Positions 1 through 13,500 of a stretch of 64,000 nt of DNA are shown here, one piece after another. The first letter of the stretch is position 1, and every line of letters begins with the position of its first letter. The translations under genes were made by a program, and so were the position numbers. The stretch covers positions 34,432,928 through 34,496,927 of the forward strand of contig CM068317.1 of NCBI GenBank assembly GCA_034766995.1, given 5' to 3'. Source of the DNA: Acanthacorydalis orientalis. Taxonomy: Eukaryota > Arthropoda > Insecta > Megaloptera > Corydalidae. The notes under the pieces were generated by a model. That model saw only the letters and a list, made by a program, of their open reading frames with translations. It was not told the origin of the DNA and searched no databases.

Positions 1-125
1 TAGCATTTTTCAATACAAGTTTTCGGTTAAAGCTAAATTATTTCATTTGTGTCATTACCAAATAAACATTAATCTAATTTCAAACTAAGTTTTCTAATGA
101 AAGCATATATATTCAGACTTTGTAG

Positions 126-168
<43 letters not shown>

Positions 169-321
169 TATTTTGCAAACAAATTTAACTAGGAACTTTG
201 AGAATCTAATGAGGAAGAAAATGGTTGTTGCTAGGAACAGATTAAGTTTGTAAGGAGGCTTTCAGTAAGTATTAATTCTGAATCGCTATAGATTGATGAA
301 AATAATTATTATGTTTTAGAT

Positions 322-352
<31 letters not shown>

Positions 353-955
353 CGCATTCAATCTATATATGTTTGTACGTGTAAATCTACAAGTATCTAT
401 GCAGAATAAATTCCAATATATATTTTATCAGTAACATTCAAACATTAAAGACATATCAAATACAAAGCGCAAATAATTCCGACCACGTTCTTAATCTTTA
501 ATCCTTCTTAGCTCGCACACAATTACATGTGCAGATATTCGTTCGAAATAAACAGTATTACGTACACTTCATACCTAGAAATCGGACATCTTGTACGGAT
601 ATTCTAGCCAACAGTTACCCTAAGGGTTACCACTTCTGGCACGTTGAAGTGACATTGGCAAACAAAACGACTGTTTGCTGTCTGACCATACAGTCGTCCT
701 GCTGTGTGTTTAATATCACGCCAGGGATTAGCAGAATTTAATACTTGCACATACAGATATGACTGAATTGTATCTGAACTTATCCTACCGACACATCGAA
801 TGTTTGCAAATGCAATAATATAGGATTAAAATCTTGAGCATCTTGATGTTATATGAAATTCTATTACTACAGAGTTGATTTGGATCTTTTTATTACCTTT
901 TGTGTTTAGTTTATTAGTCACATCGTAAAATACACTCTGATCATTAAATTTATTG

Positions 956-993
<38 letters not shown>

Positions 994-2250
994 AGAGTGA
1001 AGGGTGGAAAGAGATGGAATGTTAAATGTACAATTCTGTTCATGTTTTTTATATATTTGTGAAAATATTAAAGCAATTTTAATTTATATACAATTAATAG
1101 AAATAAATTACATAACATTGATTTCATTTTTCGTAGGCAATACATGTAAATTTCTAATTTCAAATGAATATTTTTGGAGTGATCAATCTTTAAGATAATC
1201 ACAATCTACTCATCCAAATAAAATTCTATATTACTTTCAAAAAACAAATAAATCTATAATTTGTTTTTTTTTATTTTTTTGAATTTACAAATAGTTGTGA
1301 AACTTATTTATTATATTTTGTTTATTTATAAATATTTTCTGATCAATATGATTATAATATTTCAATATGTTCTTATACATTAGTTATTTAAAAGACGATT
1401 TCGTGTTAAAGAAGATAAGAGAGTAAATTAAATGAATAAAAGAAAAGAAAAATCAATAAAATGTAGTGTATTATTCGGTTGAAATTAATAAATGGAAGAA
1501 TTTATTGCTATAAAATCATACACTAAATTTCCTGAGATTGTCTAAAAACTAACAAGATGCAGAATTTTTTGAAATTATCGAAAATTATCACTTTAAATAG
1601 AATATATATATCTACTTATCAATCTCAGTAAAATACTGGAGAACATAAATTCTACATTTGTTGTCTAGATTGAGAACAATCATGGATTTAATATTGAATA
1701 GTTTGGGATTAACCATAGTTATATGGTAGAATGAATCGATAACGACCACAGATTAATTATGGAATACTTTGGAATTAACAGTGAATCACTTACAATACAA
1801 TGGAGTTTTGCCTTATTTAATTTTTAATAATAATCTAATTAATTACATTATATCTTCTAATAATCTAATTTAATTTTATTTTTTTTTGTATTCTTATTAT
1901 TGTATTTTTATTTATTAATCTTTTTTTAATTATTTAACCATTGTATCGTTATGACAAGAAGTTCTAAGAATATGAATTATTTCATAGTAAACCATTAATA
2001 ATTCCTAAGTTGTTTTGAAACTATTAATTAAAAAATTTAACTCTAAAATCGCCACTTTATGTAGTAATTGAAATTTTGGTACTATTTTGAATTTTAGTAC
2101 ACATATTGGTAATTTTTTCGATGATATTTTATTAAAATTGTAAAATATTTGTTTAGAAGTATGTGAAAAATTGATTGTAAGTACTTTAACAAGTTTCTAG
2201 TAATTAAATATCATATTAATTTATTCTTTTATAAAAAAATACTTTCATAT
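1..2250. other. AT-rich non-coding stretch
   Basis: TA tracts lie at 128-172, 328-352 and 954-978, the last followed by (GA)n to 993. Two diverged copies of a TTTGG-ATTAAC segment lie near 1697 and 1763. Apart from the patch at 529-741, nothing gene-like is seen. Confidence 0.6.
529..741 (+). other. Unassigned 70-codon ORF in GC-richer patch
   Basis: ATG to TAA, at a GC content clearly above its flanks. The translation is varied (Trp, His, six Cys) rather than low-complexity. GTGCAG just upstream could be a splice acceptor, but its pyrimidine tract is poor. I recognise no domain. It could be a conserved non-coding block or part of an exon. Confidence 0.2.
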
Positions 2251-2251
2251 A

Positions 2252-2328
<77 letters not shown>

Positions 2329-2329
2329 C

Positions 2330-2392
<63 letters not shown>

Positions 2393-2393
2393 T
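2251..2393. repeat. Compound (TA)n/(TACA)n array
   Basis: About 143 bp of TA dinucleotides with blocks of the 6-bp unit TATACA. It is one of the longest arrays in the window. Confidence 0.95.
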
Positions 2394-2769
2394 GAAATTC
2401 ATATGGAATTCGTATTCAAATTAAAAAGAATTATTAAAAAAAATATATTCTGTAAAATAAATCACAGAGAATTTTTGTATAAAAATAATATTTTTATAAA
2501 TTTGGAAAGTGTTATAAAAAATTAAAATATTTTAAATATTTATTGTTGATTTAAACTTAAATTAATTAACAGTTATGTATTTACTTTTGCATTTTAATTA
2601 TTTGTTAATTAAATAAAATTATATTTTTAATATTCAGTAAAAATTTTAAATAAAAATTTCTTACTTTAAAGTCTGGAAACATTGAATTCATATTTTAGTT
2701 TTCTTTTGAATTAAAAAAAAGATTTTTAATCAAATATTCTTACAATGAGAGTGTAATATATTAATATTT

Positions 2770-2870
2770 ATATATTGCCAAGGGACTATACCCCCTACTC
2801 GATGTGCTTGCCTATCATTGGAGGGGCCTCGCCCCCCGCTTGCTACCATTCGCTCTTCCCTAACAATTAA
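2770..2870 (+). repeat. Short GC-rich dispersed repeat, copy A
   Basis: An isolated GC-rich insert in AT-rich DNA: CCAAGGGACTATAC, CTACTCG, GGGGCCTCGCCCCCCGCTTG, CATTCGCTC. It shares ordered blocks with 50985-51095 and, inverted, with 46800-46875. Confidence 0.55.
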
Positions 2871-3049
2871 CAATATTATACGCTAAAATAATCTATTTAA
2901 AATGTAAATTGTAAACTTTTTATTCGAAAAGTTTATAAAAATTAACAACAAAATACAATGATAAAATGTGTAACAATTTTTTACTTTCAACCTTCACTGA
3001 ATACAATATTTTGAATATTTTTTATCATTTTTACACTGAAATCGTATAC

Positions 3050-3330
3050 CCTCTTTTATTGCACACCGTGAGAGAGCTACATACATGTTTTGATGTCAAC
3101 CAATCAGAATAGAGACCACGCAATCTCCATCAACCAATCAGAACACAAATAAAATTTCCAAAAAGTGTGCACAAGACTGTTTTTCAAGTATAAAAAGATG
3201 CTTAAAAAATTGTATATATATATATAATGATTATTTATTGGTTATCATGGATACACTCTATACATTATCATTATTTCTCTGTCAGCCAATCAGAACATGA
3301 ATAACCGGTTACTCGTATGACAACGATCAC
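3050..3330 (+). promoter_or_regulatory. CCAAT-rich promoter-like patch
   Basis: Three near-identical NF-Y-type boxes, CAACCAATCAGAA or CAGCCAATCAGAA, lie at 3097-3109, 3131-3143 and 3283-3295. An inverted ATTGGTT lies at 3237-3243, and TATAAAAAG at about 3189-3197, 45-55 bp after the second box. No ORF follows. It may be a promoter of a non-coding RNA, part of a transposon, or an enhancer. Confidence 0.35.
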
Positions 3331-3602
3331 GTTTTGATTTTTTTTTAATAGAGAGAAATCTAAAATAAAAATAATTGTGTAAACTTAATCACAAAAATGC
3401 AATGTCCATTTTGATTATAAACTCTTATTGAGTTATCCTCATTCTTAATAAAACAGTTCTATTTAAAAGTCTTTTCCAATTTGTTTCAAATTTAACGATC
3501 CAATGCTACTCTTTTCCTGCGCTTTTCTATTATACTTTCTAATATCTTTATTCTATCTACTTATTGATCTGTTTCTGAACCTCCTGAATTTTTTATCTTC
3601 TA

Positions 3603-3654
<52 letters not shown>

Positions 3655-3991
3655 AAATAGCAAAAAATTATATTAATATTTATATAATATTAATATTATA
3701 ACACTTCAAATCAGACAAGCAGCAAGCAAGTTTAAACTTACCAACATTTTGTCGTTTAATTTTTTCCTTTTTAGCTTATATTGATAATTGCCTTTATCTA
3801 TGAAAAGGAAATTTGTAAAAAACTAAATAGCTTGACATCTTGTCTGTTTAGAATATCGCTAATAACAACAGTTTATGTGACAAAGTTTTAATTATTAAAT
3901 TTAAGTTCAGAATGAAATTTAGTTTTCTTTCTTGCATATCTCTTCATGTATTTCTTTTTCTTCGTATTTCGAACTCAACCATTTCCCTTAG

Positions 3992-4024
<33 letters not shown>

Positions 4025-5869
4025 GTTATAATCAGTTAAAAATGTCATTGTCACTAACAAAAATAAATACAAAATAAGGAAACATAAACAGACTTTAAAA
4101 CGAAATATTCAGTTAATTTTATGGCAACGCTTAGCTCAGGGCATATTGGTATTTAATACGCTTAAGTGGTCCATAACCGTTGATGTGTAGCAACAAAGAT
4201 TGTTTCGGGCATCGGACCAACCAACCGGAGTAGCTTCTATAAACACTTTGGATTGTTTCCAACACAATTATGATCAACATAAACAATACATATATTTAAT
4301 GAAGAGATGTAACAGACAAGATGCCTTCTTGTATGCATAAACAGTTTACTCTGGAAATAATGTATTTGCCCGTCGCGAAGTATATTATGATTTTATGTAG
4401 TTCACTTTTTATGGCGTCGTTCGAAATTACATTTTGTCGTGTTTATGTTATTTTTATAACCGACACGAAGAGATATGTTCTTTTTTATTCGACTTTTAGT
4501 TATATCCTTAAATGAAGACTATTGAATGATGATTGGATAATTTACTTTCACTACATGTTGCATTCAACAATTCTATTCTGTAACTGATTTCTTGAATTAA
4601 AAATGAATTATTAAATTTAATAAACATGTACGAATATTTTAAAAAATATTTATTTTTTATAACACTGTTAAGATCAAACTTTTTTGACCCGTAAACCGTA
4701 ATATTCTTCTTGATATAAATAATATACCTAGGTATTAAATTTTAGTAAATTATTCAGCAGTTAATTGATATATTTTTTATGCTTTCTTTATATAATTCAG
4801 TTGTAAAAAGTATAAAATTAAATATGAACATTGAGAAGTATATGAGGAATTACATTTACAACAATCCAGATTGATTGTACTATTTAGTACAAATTAACTT
4901 CTATTTTTTAAAAAAATGTAATAAAAATAATCACTCTTCAATTTCAACTGTTTCTTTCATCTTTTGTAAATAGTACTCATGTATATATTGCTATTTTAAA
5001 TAAAGTATTCACTTCTTCATAGGAATGACATGTTATTTTATAGTAATACACCAGATCTTAATATAATATTAAAATTTAATATTTATGATTATAAATTTGA
5101 AGCCTTAATTAGATTTCACAAATATTTTTTTAATTATTTCACTACCCACAATATTTTTTATGATTAAAAGGTTCAATAATTGATTATTGATTACATTTGA
5201 TTCTTGAAAATGTGCATTTGATGACAATATTGTTATTCAAAAATCAGTCAGGTATACAAAATTCCTATAATCAATAATAAAAAAACTATAATTAATCAAT
5301 TATGATACATTTTTGATTTTACTTCTTTATCTCGATTATGGAGAAGAATAAATTCATTTATTAAATCAAATTTTTCACACTGCTAAAACTATATATTCAT
5401 ATATTCAATTAGATTTTTACACATAAAACTAATTATAAACATATTTTAAATTCTTTTTAAAAAATTTTTCACTCAAGAATTTTTTATCTAAAAAAAGGTA
5501 TTGTTCGTTTTAAAATTAAACCGATTTAAAAGAAGAATAGTAATTTTTTTCTATTTATTTTTATATAACTGTATTTATTAAAAAAAAAAAATAAATATGT
5601 CAATTATTATTAGAAAAATACAAATTATATTCGAAATAAATATTTTTAATTTTTATGTAAATATAAAACATTTATTAAGGATAAAGATTATTCGAAAAAA
5701 CTTATTAATATTGCTAGTATAAATGATAAAATTAGAATAAACAAATGCTGCTTCAAATTTACACAATATAATAACAAAAATTTTCAAATGTAAGTACATT
5801 TTAAAAATTAATGTAAATATATTTAAATATTAATTAAAAATATTCCTCATTTTAGATTTTATTTCCTTA
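3331..5869. other. AT-rich non-coding stretch
   Basis: Contains TA tracts at 3609-3650 and 3993-4020 and a slightly GC-richer patch at 4120-4260 of unknown role. A 64-codon opening at 4321-4515 has no recognisable domain and is not called. Nothing else is seen. Confidence 0.6.
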
Positions 5870-6250
5870 CTCAAACACCCATGTCGTTCGTATGCAAATC
5901 AAAATACTAAGAACTGTAACATGGCTATTTTTAATAATAATCTACGCAGTTGTCTGACAAGACAACACGGGAATTATTAAATTAGCACCAACGCCACAGG
6001 GGGTGTATTTCGTAAATATATAAGCTGCTGGAGGGTGAGTGGTTTGATCAACGCGTCAAAATTCGACCACCCTCTCTATCTCACGTTTTAATTGCAACAG
6101 ACTGCCACACGTCACTGATGACATGCGGTCCATGAGCTTGACAGGGTGAGGGGTTTTCAGTACATAGGGCGTAATGCATTTTATTTAATTAGCTCAGTTC
6201 TGTGATACGTCACGTCAACTTGACTATGATATTGTCGCGTGTGTGTGCGT
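5870..6250. promoter_or_regulatory. Candidate regulatory block with octamer and CRE-like sites
   Basis: About 380 bp of GC-richer, non-repetitive, non-coding sequence. It contains ATGCAAAT (POU octamer, 5892-5899) and ACGTCA half-sites at 6109-6114 and 6207-6212. No ORF over 60 codons spans it. The function is inferred from composition and motifs only. Confidence 0.3.
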
Positions 6251-6318
6251 TTGTGTGTATGACGCTTGAATCATATTTAAATATATGTTTTTACCAATAT
6301 TGTTACAAGAATAAAAGT

Positions 6319-6321
<3 letters not shown>

Positions 6322-6380
<59 letters not shown>
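6322..6380. repeat. (TA)n microsatellite
   Basis: About 29 uninterrupted TA units. Confidence 0.95.
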
Positions 6381-6383
<3 letters not shown>

Positions 6384-7281
6384 TTATGTAACTTATCAGA
6401 GCTTATTTATTTTAATATAAAAACTAAATGAAGCACCAATTTTTAAATTATCAATGATAAGGTTATTGTTTTTTTCCAAAATAGAAGTCATTTAAATACC
6501 ATTCAATAAACAATATTCTTGAATAAAAAAATAGTAAATAACATTTCATTATTGGTATATTTTTAAATTACATATATTTATTACACTTAAAGTATAAAAA
6601 AATATCCTCTGATACTAGAGTTAAAATTTTTTACACTAAAATTTGTTGGTTTTACGAGTTTTGTTTTTTCTGGCGAAAGAAGTTATTTTGAGTGTGTATT
6701 GAAAATAACGTGAATAATTGTTTAGAAATTAAAATTATTTTATTTTCTAAGAACTCAAAGCAACTTTATTGAAAACGCACCAATTTTACAAAAAAATAAT
6801 AGTAAACATATATTATTTTCTAACTTACTGGTTTATAGATATTCACGTACAGATACATTTTATAAATAGAGACAAATAGTCCAGAGACATTCTCCTGATG
6901 ATCTTAATCTTCTTCTTTAAATCACTTGAGATTCTGTCTTTTAGTTGCAGCACATGTGTCATCTTACAGTAGATTTAGATTTAATTAGATCTAGATATGG
7001 CGCACTGAAATTAGTAGTAGAAATATTTTCATTATTTTATCATTCTGAGAATGATTCAATCATCCGAAATGCTTAATTAAAATGTTAAGTAATAAAACAA
7101 GTGATCATTAACCATTTATGATTAGAAATTTATGAACATTATTGATTAGAAAAAAATGTGTGATTTGTGAGGTGAGAGAGAATGTCGATTGTGAAATAAA
7201 ATAGAAACTCAACTGATACAAAAGAATGAAGATCAGTAATACATAAAAAGGAAAAAAATCAATTATAACTCATAGGCATAT

Positions 7282-7283
<2 letters not shown>

Positions 7284-7336
<53 letters not shown>

Positions 7337-7376
7337 GTATATGTATATATATATAGAGAGAGAGAGAGAAAGAGAG
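7284..7376. repeat. Compound (TA)n-(GA)n microsatellite
   Basis: TA repeats with TG interruptions near 7337-7343, passing directly into (GA)n from about 7355. Confidence 0.95.
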
Positions 7377-7808
7377 GCATATTATATATATATATACATA
7401 GATATGGATAATTTATTATATGAATCTCTTATACAATATATCTTAAAATTGAAAACCAGTTTTCTTAATATTAGAAATCAAAAATTTATAATTTATTAAT
7501 TTACTCACCATTAAAACGAAAATGTAAATTTAAAAGATTATATACCGAATTTCTTTAATATTTATATTCTTTAATTAATTTTAATTTTTTTTAGTATGAA
7601 GTATAATTAGTTAATTATAGATTTTTATTTGTAATGAAGTTTAATTTGAAAATTTTATATATAATTTGCAGTACAGTATTTTTTTCTATTATAAAAGTAT
7701 AATTATTCATCATAATAATTATTACAAATACAAATTTTTGCGAATAGAATTCACTTAAAGTAACAGTTTTTTTAATAAATGTACTTTTTATTTAGATAAA
7801 TACATAAT

Positions 7809-7809
7809 T

Positions 7810-7866
<57 letters not shown>
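7809..7866. repeat. (TA)n microsatellite
   Basis: About 28 TA units with one TACA interruption. Confidence 0.95.
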
Positions 7867-7868
<2 letters not shown>

Positions 7869-8309
7869 CAATGTTGTTCAATCATGTCTGAAAAGTATAT
7901 CTGTAAAATAATCAATATCATCATATAACGTCTGGTTTATACTTTTTCATCTTTTGTACGACGAAAAACTTTTCTAATATAGACCAGCAAAAGTTTTTTT
8001 TTCTGATGGACGACTGACCTAAGCTCAAGACGTATTTGAAAAGTGATTCTCTTGGTATTGAAAATAAGTGATTGATTGGTATTATCTCTACGATTTCTTT
8101 ATAGTCACATTTATAATATGAGGAGGAGTTTTAAGAATGAAATGGCTGATGAAAAAAGTCCATTCCACGTGGAAATGGAGAAAGAAGATGATAAAATGTT
8201 TGAAACTTTTTTATTAAATTTCAATTGGTTATGATTTTGTTCCTTATTTTATGATCATGTCAATATTGACTCGAATTTTAATAAAGTTGTTAATGTACTC
8301 TCTGTCTCT

Positions 8310-8344
<35 letters not shown>

Positions 8345-8494
8345 GGCTTTAATCTATTTCTCGATTGTCTTTCTTCTTGAAAAGCATTGAATTAAAATAT
8401 AATCTAAACAAGTACAATGTTATCTACCTTAAAAGCATTACCAAAAAATATATATTTTAGTGCTCTATTTATATTGAATGCTATATTAATGTTT

Positions 8495-8498
<4 letters not shown>

Positions 8499-8541
<43 letters not shown>
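8499..8541. repeat. (TA)n microsatellite
   Basis: About 21 TA units; it creates Tyr-Ile openings on both strands that are not genes. Confidence 0.95.
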
Positions 8542-8549
<8 letters not shown>

Positions 8550-10377
8550 CTGTTTGTTATCAGCAAAGTCAATAATATCCCTGTTCTACGAGTCCACTGG
8601 AACAAAAAAAAGCAGACAGTTCTTTTGTCTATCAGTTCAATTCTATAACACAACGTTCGATGCTTGCAGTTGTAACGGCTAACACTGTCTGAAAAGAACA
8701 TTGTATGTATTTGACAACATACGTTAGAGGATTCTAATATAATAGTGTTTGGAGCAAAGCTTACAGAAATAGAGACTTTTTGTACTTACTGCATGCTTAC
8801 GTATATTGCGAGTATCGTGTACATGTATAGAAAATATACAGTGTTAAAATAGTTCGTTCTTTTCTTTCTTTATTTAATAATCATCTTAAAGTACTCAATA
8901 ATGAAACTGTATATTACTAACATTATGAGAATCTATATTTTTAAAAATATCACTCCAAAAATTGAAAAGATTAATTTAAAATTTATTGATTTCAGCTCAA
9001 CAGTTTAGAAAATCGTCGCAACTAATCTAAACATTGCTTTATATTTTTATGTCAATAAATGTAATCTAATTTAATACAAAAAAGTGAAATATTTTAAATA
9101 TTCTTTAAAAAAATCGTAGATAGACATTTTTGTATTTTTTTAATATGGTACAGGTCATACGAAAATGAGACGGGTCTAAAATTTAAAATAAAACACTCGA
9201 AGCAGAACAAATAATCTTCTTTATGTCGTTCATTTTACCTGATGGCCTTTTTAAACCCTTTTTATTTTCGTAATTAGAACAGAGAGAAAAATTTAAATTT
9301 CATTTGATTAAAGAAATTATGAATTTAAATTTATATCTTAATTTATTCTTTAATTTGAATCTAGTACATCTATTATTTCCATTTAATATCATATCTAGTA
9401 AATAACAATAACTGATACTAAATTGAAAAAAAATCGAAAAAACATTTTTTTCTTTTATATTCTACATTATTAATTATAAATATATTCAGTACGATAATCT
9501 ATTTCAAACACACCCTTAAATAAATAAATGTATTCAGAAATAATTAATTTATTTTAATTATTCATATTTTTATCTACGCAAGTTTAATATATGTAATTAT
9601 CATTTGGATGATAAATGTTTTTTTATTCATTTAAATTTTGATTCACTTTACATTTATGTATTTTTTTAATAATAGATAATTTCATTTTTAAATACTTTTT
9701 AAAAGAAATATATTATTGTTTTTATTTTCAAGATACATTTATATCATGAAAAGTAATGATAAACTTGTACATTAATATTCATCAGTAGTATATTTAATTA
9801 AATTTATTAAGGCATACAAACATATGTGTATATATATATCTGCACTTGCCAATAAATAATTATAAGAGGTGTTTTTAACAAACCATGGATTTAAAGATTT
9901 AAAAATTCTCACGACATTTCTAATATTCATTTATTTGTTTATACAACTTTTTAAAATGCAGTATTGCTTTAGTAGAGAGTTTATTACTTCTACATGCAGA
10001 CTAATATGAATTATCAAAAATGCACGACATAATATTTACTACAATTAGTCTTTCCCACTTATTCGCTACGAATATCGATGATGAGCAGGTTAAATGTTTG
10101 CACTGGATTTTATAATTCTTGAGTGATTTGAGATTTGTTAAAAAATAAATGCATGATTTAAAAAGTAATATTCTAATTTTTTTCTTTTCTTCGTCTCAGT
10201 ATCTTATCATTTAAAAATAATGTACTAATGTATAAAACGTTTTAGTAGAATCTTGTATAAATATACTTTCAGTTTGAAAATCTACTACACAATGAATGGA
10301 TTTCCTAATTTATTTCAATTTCAAATAAATACTCGTTTTGCTTTCAAAAAATTTTATTCTGATCCTATCTATTCATT

Positions 10378-10380
<3 letters not shown>

Positions 10381-10426
<46 letters not shown>
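10381..10426. repeat. (TA)n microsatellite
   Basis: About 23 pure TA units. Confidence 0.95.
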
Positions 10427-10430
<4 letters not shown>

Positions 10431-10687
10431 AAAGAGTTATTTTAGATGACTCTGAAATAAAGTAATATGTAAAAATAAAAAATAAACTGTAACTAAACTA
10501 AAATGAATCTCATAATATTATACAATAATTTTATATGAAACGAAAATAAATTTGTTTAAATTGAAAAATGGATATGAATTACAAGAATTAAGATAAAATC
10601 AACTTAAAATATTTAATTTGAACAAAATTTTAAATTTCACTTCAGTTACGATTTTATATGTGTTCTTTTGGAAAGGAATGTCTTATT

Positions 10688-10689
<2 letters not shown>

Positions 10690-10732
<43 letters not shown>
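10690..10732. repeat. (TA)n microsatellite
   Basis: About 21 pure TA units. Confidence 0.95.
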
Positions 10733-10734
<2 letters not shown>

Positions 10735-11303
10735 TTTATAATATTTATCGTTTTGAATCAAGTTTTAAGCATGTTTTATATTTTAATACCAATACCAATA
10801 TTTGTATGTATAAATGTAAAAAATGAAACTAAAGCTTCTTACTGAATATTAATAGACTTTTTTATCTTAAGATTCTGAAGACTATGTATTGACCGGAGAT
10901 GCACATAGAAAATAATTAAAAATCGTTAATCAATAATTGAACAATTTGATTTAAAAATTAAATGGTTTTTAAGAAGAAAAAAATTCATTTATGAAAGAAA
11001 ATATTAACTGATTGTCGATTCTTATAAATTAATCATATTTTCAAAAAGTACTTGTGCGAGCTTTTAAGAGTACATTTAAAATAGAGAAATATAGAAAATG
11101 TTTGTTCCATATTAGATTTCCTGTCATTAGAATTTATGTTTTAAGCAAGTATATTTATAATTATTATTATATTACTTTGAAAAAGAGTTCATAAAAACGA
11201 ACCATTGTTTTTATTCCTCGGATACAATATAGAATCAAATGAAAATAATTAAGAAAAGACAAAAGTAATCTGTATTCATGAAATTTACATGCATGAAATT
11301 ATG

Positions 11304-11342
<39 letters not shown>

Positions 11343-12213
11343 TCCCGTACCGTAATTAGAGATTCCAAATTATCAAAGCAGTACATAGCATTCTACTAAA
11401 ATAAACAAGATAAACGTATTAAGTTCACGGATTGAAACATATATGCAGTGTATTTTATGCATGCAGTGCATTTTGATAAGAGATTTATTCAGATTTGCAC
11501 ATGTAGAATCGTAAATCTTAAAGCTGTATGCATTTCGAATGCATATATGCACATTGTCAAGCAAGATTTCCATTGATCCCCATATATCAGAAACGAATTG
11601 TTTTTACTGGATTTTATTATTTTTCTAATAATATTATTTTATTTCTTTTATGTGTCATATTATTTTGAATAGTAGACGATATGCTGTGTAACATATATAG
11701 AAGAATTCCACCTATATTCAACTATGTATTATCTTGAGCATTTGAAAAAGCTTTTAAATAATATTTTTGTTTATATTCATTTTATTTGATTTAAAAGTTA
11801 TTTATTTTATTTTATATTTCTAGTTTTCTTGCAAGACAAATTACATTTATCATCAGATATAATTATTTTAATTGTATTTTAAATTCGATTTATAATAAAA
11901 GATATTAACTAGATTGTATATTTTAACTAGACAAACGTTACGTACCACATTAATAATTTATAAAGGTTATCCAGAGAAACATTAGATATGTCTTCAATTA
12001 TTTTATTTTATCTATTAAAAATTATATTGATTGAAGTGAATTTAAAAATTTATACTTTTATGTCCATAAAGGTGTTATGAGATCAAAGAAGAGATAAATT
12101 TACAAGTTATTGCTCGTTTCAAAATGTTGTCCAAGTACTAATTCCACTATGATCTCCCTTAAGCCCCAAAAAAAGTCCACTAAGATTATTGATATATTTA
12201 CGACAATATAGTA

Positions 12214-12776
12214 CGTTGATAGGAAAACAATTGCGGTTTTTTTCTGAATTTTAACTTTACTTTTTTACTGAATGTGTCAATGTATCATGTTCAAGTTAAT
12301 ATCATTTTAAAGTGCATTTGATGGTCTGTATTTTAGTAAGATCGACTTTGGTTTTATTATTAATTTTGCTTCAAATTGGGCTTTTGAGTTAAAGATGGAA
12401 AAGAAGCAAATAAATACATTTTTGTATGAGTTTAAAACGGGTGGTAAAGTAGCAGAAACTGCTCGTAAACTAAACGATGCTTTCGGTGTGGGTACTGTTA
12501 AGGAACGTACGGTGCAATAGTAGTTCCATAAACTTCGTGTTGGAGAAGAGAGCCTTGAAGATGAAGAAGGTCGTGGGCGTTCTTCTTTAGATCATAACGA
12601 CAAACTTAAAGCGTTAGTTGAATCAGAACCACGCACAACAATTCGAGAGGCTGCAGAAAAGTTAAGTGTTAGTCTTCCAACAATTCTCGATCACTTAAAA
12701 CACCTAGGAAAATCCAAAAACCTGAAACGGTATACGAGTTTGAAGGTCATAAACCGCAATTATTTTTCTACCAACC
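12214..12776 (+). mobile_element. Internally deleted mariner, copy 1
   Basis: The left TIR begins CGTTGATAGGAAAACAATTG and the right TIR reads inward as GGTTGGTAGAAAAATAATTG; both continue CGGTTT and are flanked by TA (12212-12213 and 12777-12778). The ATTGCGGTTTTT core resembles cecropia/Hsmar1-group mariners. The ATG at 12395 opens a transposase N-terminus (Tyr-Glu-Phe-Lys, then helix-turn-helix). It is broken by two adjacent TAG codons at 12518-12523, where copy 2 has TGG TGG. After the second helix (His-Leu-Lys) the sequence jumps to the last codons and right TIR, so the DDE/D catalytic domain is absent. Confidence 0.88.
12395..12720 (+). pseudogene. Mariner transposase N-terminal fragment (copy 1)
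   Basis: About 108 codons of the transposase DNA-binding region, including ESLEDEEGRGR and the second helix-turn-helix. Two Trp-to-stop changes at 12518-12523 make it non-functional. No WVPHEL-type linker or catalytic Asp residues remain. Confidence 0.85.
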
Positions 12777-12788
12777 TAATATATACAA

Positions 12789-12831
<43 letters not shown>

Positions 12832-12847
12832 CAACACATGCAAACAC

Positions 12848-12926
12848 ACCACTTAAAACCGATAAGAAAATGAATTTGGTTTGAATTTGGAAAAGGTCAT
12901 AAACCGCAATTATTTTTGTACCAACC
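12848..12926 (+). mobile_element. Second mariner 3' end beside copy 1
   Basis: CCACTTAAAAC through AAACCGCAATTATTTTTG and TACCAACC repeats the end of copy 1 (from about 12687 to 12776), about 150 bp downstream across a TA microsatellite. It has no 5' half. It could be a partial tandem duplication or a nested, truncated insertion. Confidence 0.8.
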
Positions 12927-12990
12927 TTATAATGGTTATTACTAAAATTCTATATGAAATAGGATTCATTAAATATAAAAAAAATATTTT

Positions 12991-13027
<37 letters not shown>

Positions 13028-13189
13028 ATCTAACCAAAAAAATAACATTTGAGTGTAATAATTCACAAATAATACGTGTATAGCGAGGCAAAATAAAAAT
13101 ATAATAATAGTAAATGTGCAATATAAAAAAAGAACATGATAGAGTAAGTTCTTTGAAAAATAAGAATCATGGCATTTTTATTGAAGTCG

Positions 13190-13500
13190 AGTATGAGAGG
13201 CGTCAACGACGAAAGCTTTTTAGAAAATGCGAAGGAGTGGACAGTAGCAAAAAAAAATAAATTATGATGTAATATTGTCAGGGTTACGACAAGTGCGTGC
13301 TTTGTGACAAGAAGAAAATGTAGATCGAAGAGCGGGGAGAAATTGCTGACGACGACATCAGCTCGCGCGTCTTCTCGAGTAGCACACTCATCGTTTGAAA
13401 CAATAAAGTCGTACGAACAGGAAAATATGACTGGACCAACAAAAAAAAATGGACAGATCTATCACGGAAATAATCACGTGATATTTTTGTGTTGGCGATA
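13190..13500. other. CG-richer patch of unknown role
   Basis: CpG and GAC/GTC-containing words are far denser than in the flanks. An opening at 13304-13522 encodes a Ser/Thr/Arg-rich 72-mer without known features. It may be a transcript exon or a regulatory block. Confidence 0.3.

Larger units (their letters stand above)
6381..12200. other. AT-rich non-coding stretch with many TA tracts
   Basis: Holds the TA arrays listed separately plus 8313-8341 and 11308-11338. A near-palindrome around CACGTG lies at 8160-8178. A slightly GC-richer patch at 9980-10130 has no ORF. No gene is recognised. Confidence 0.6.

Noticed and set aside
8160..8178. CCATTCCACGTGGAAATGG near-palindrome with an E-box
   Set aside because: One-base asymmetry and no surrounding motifs; kept only as a note.
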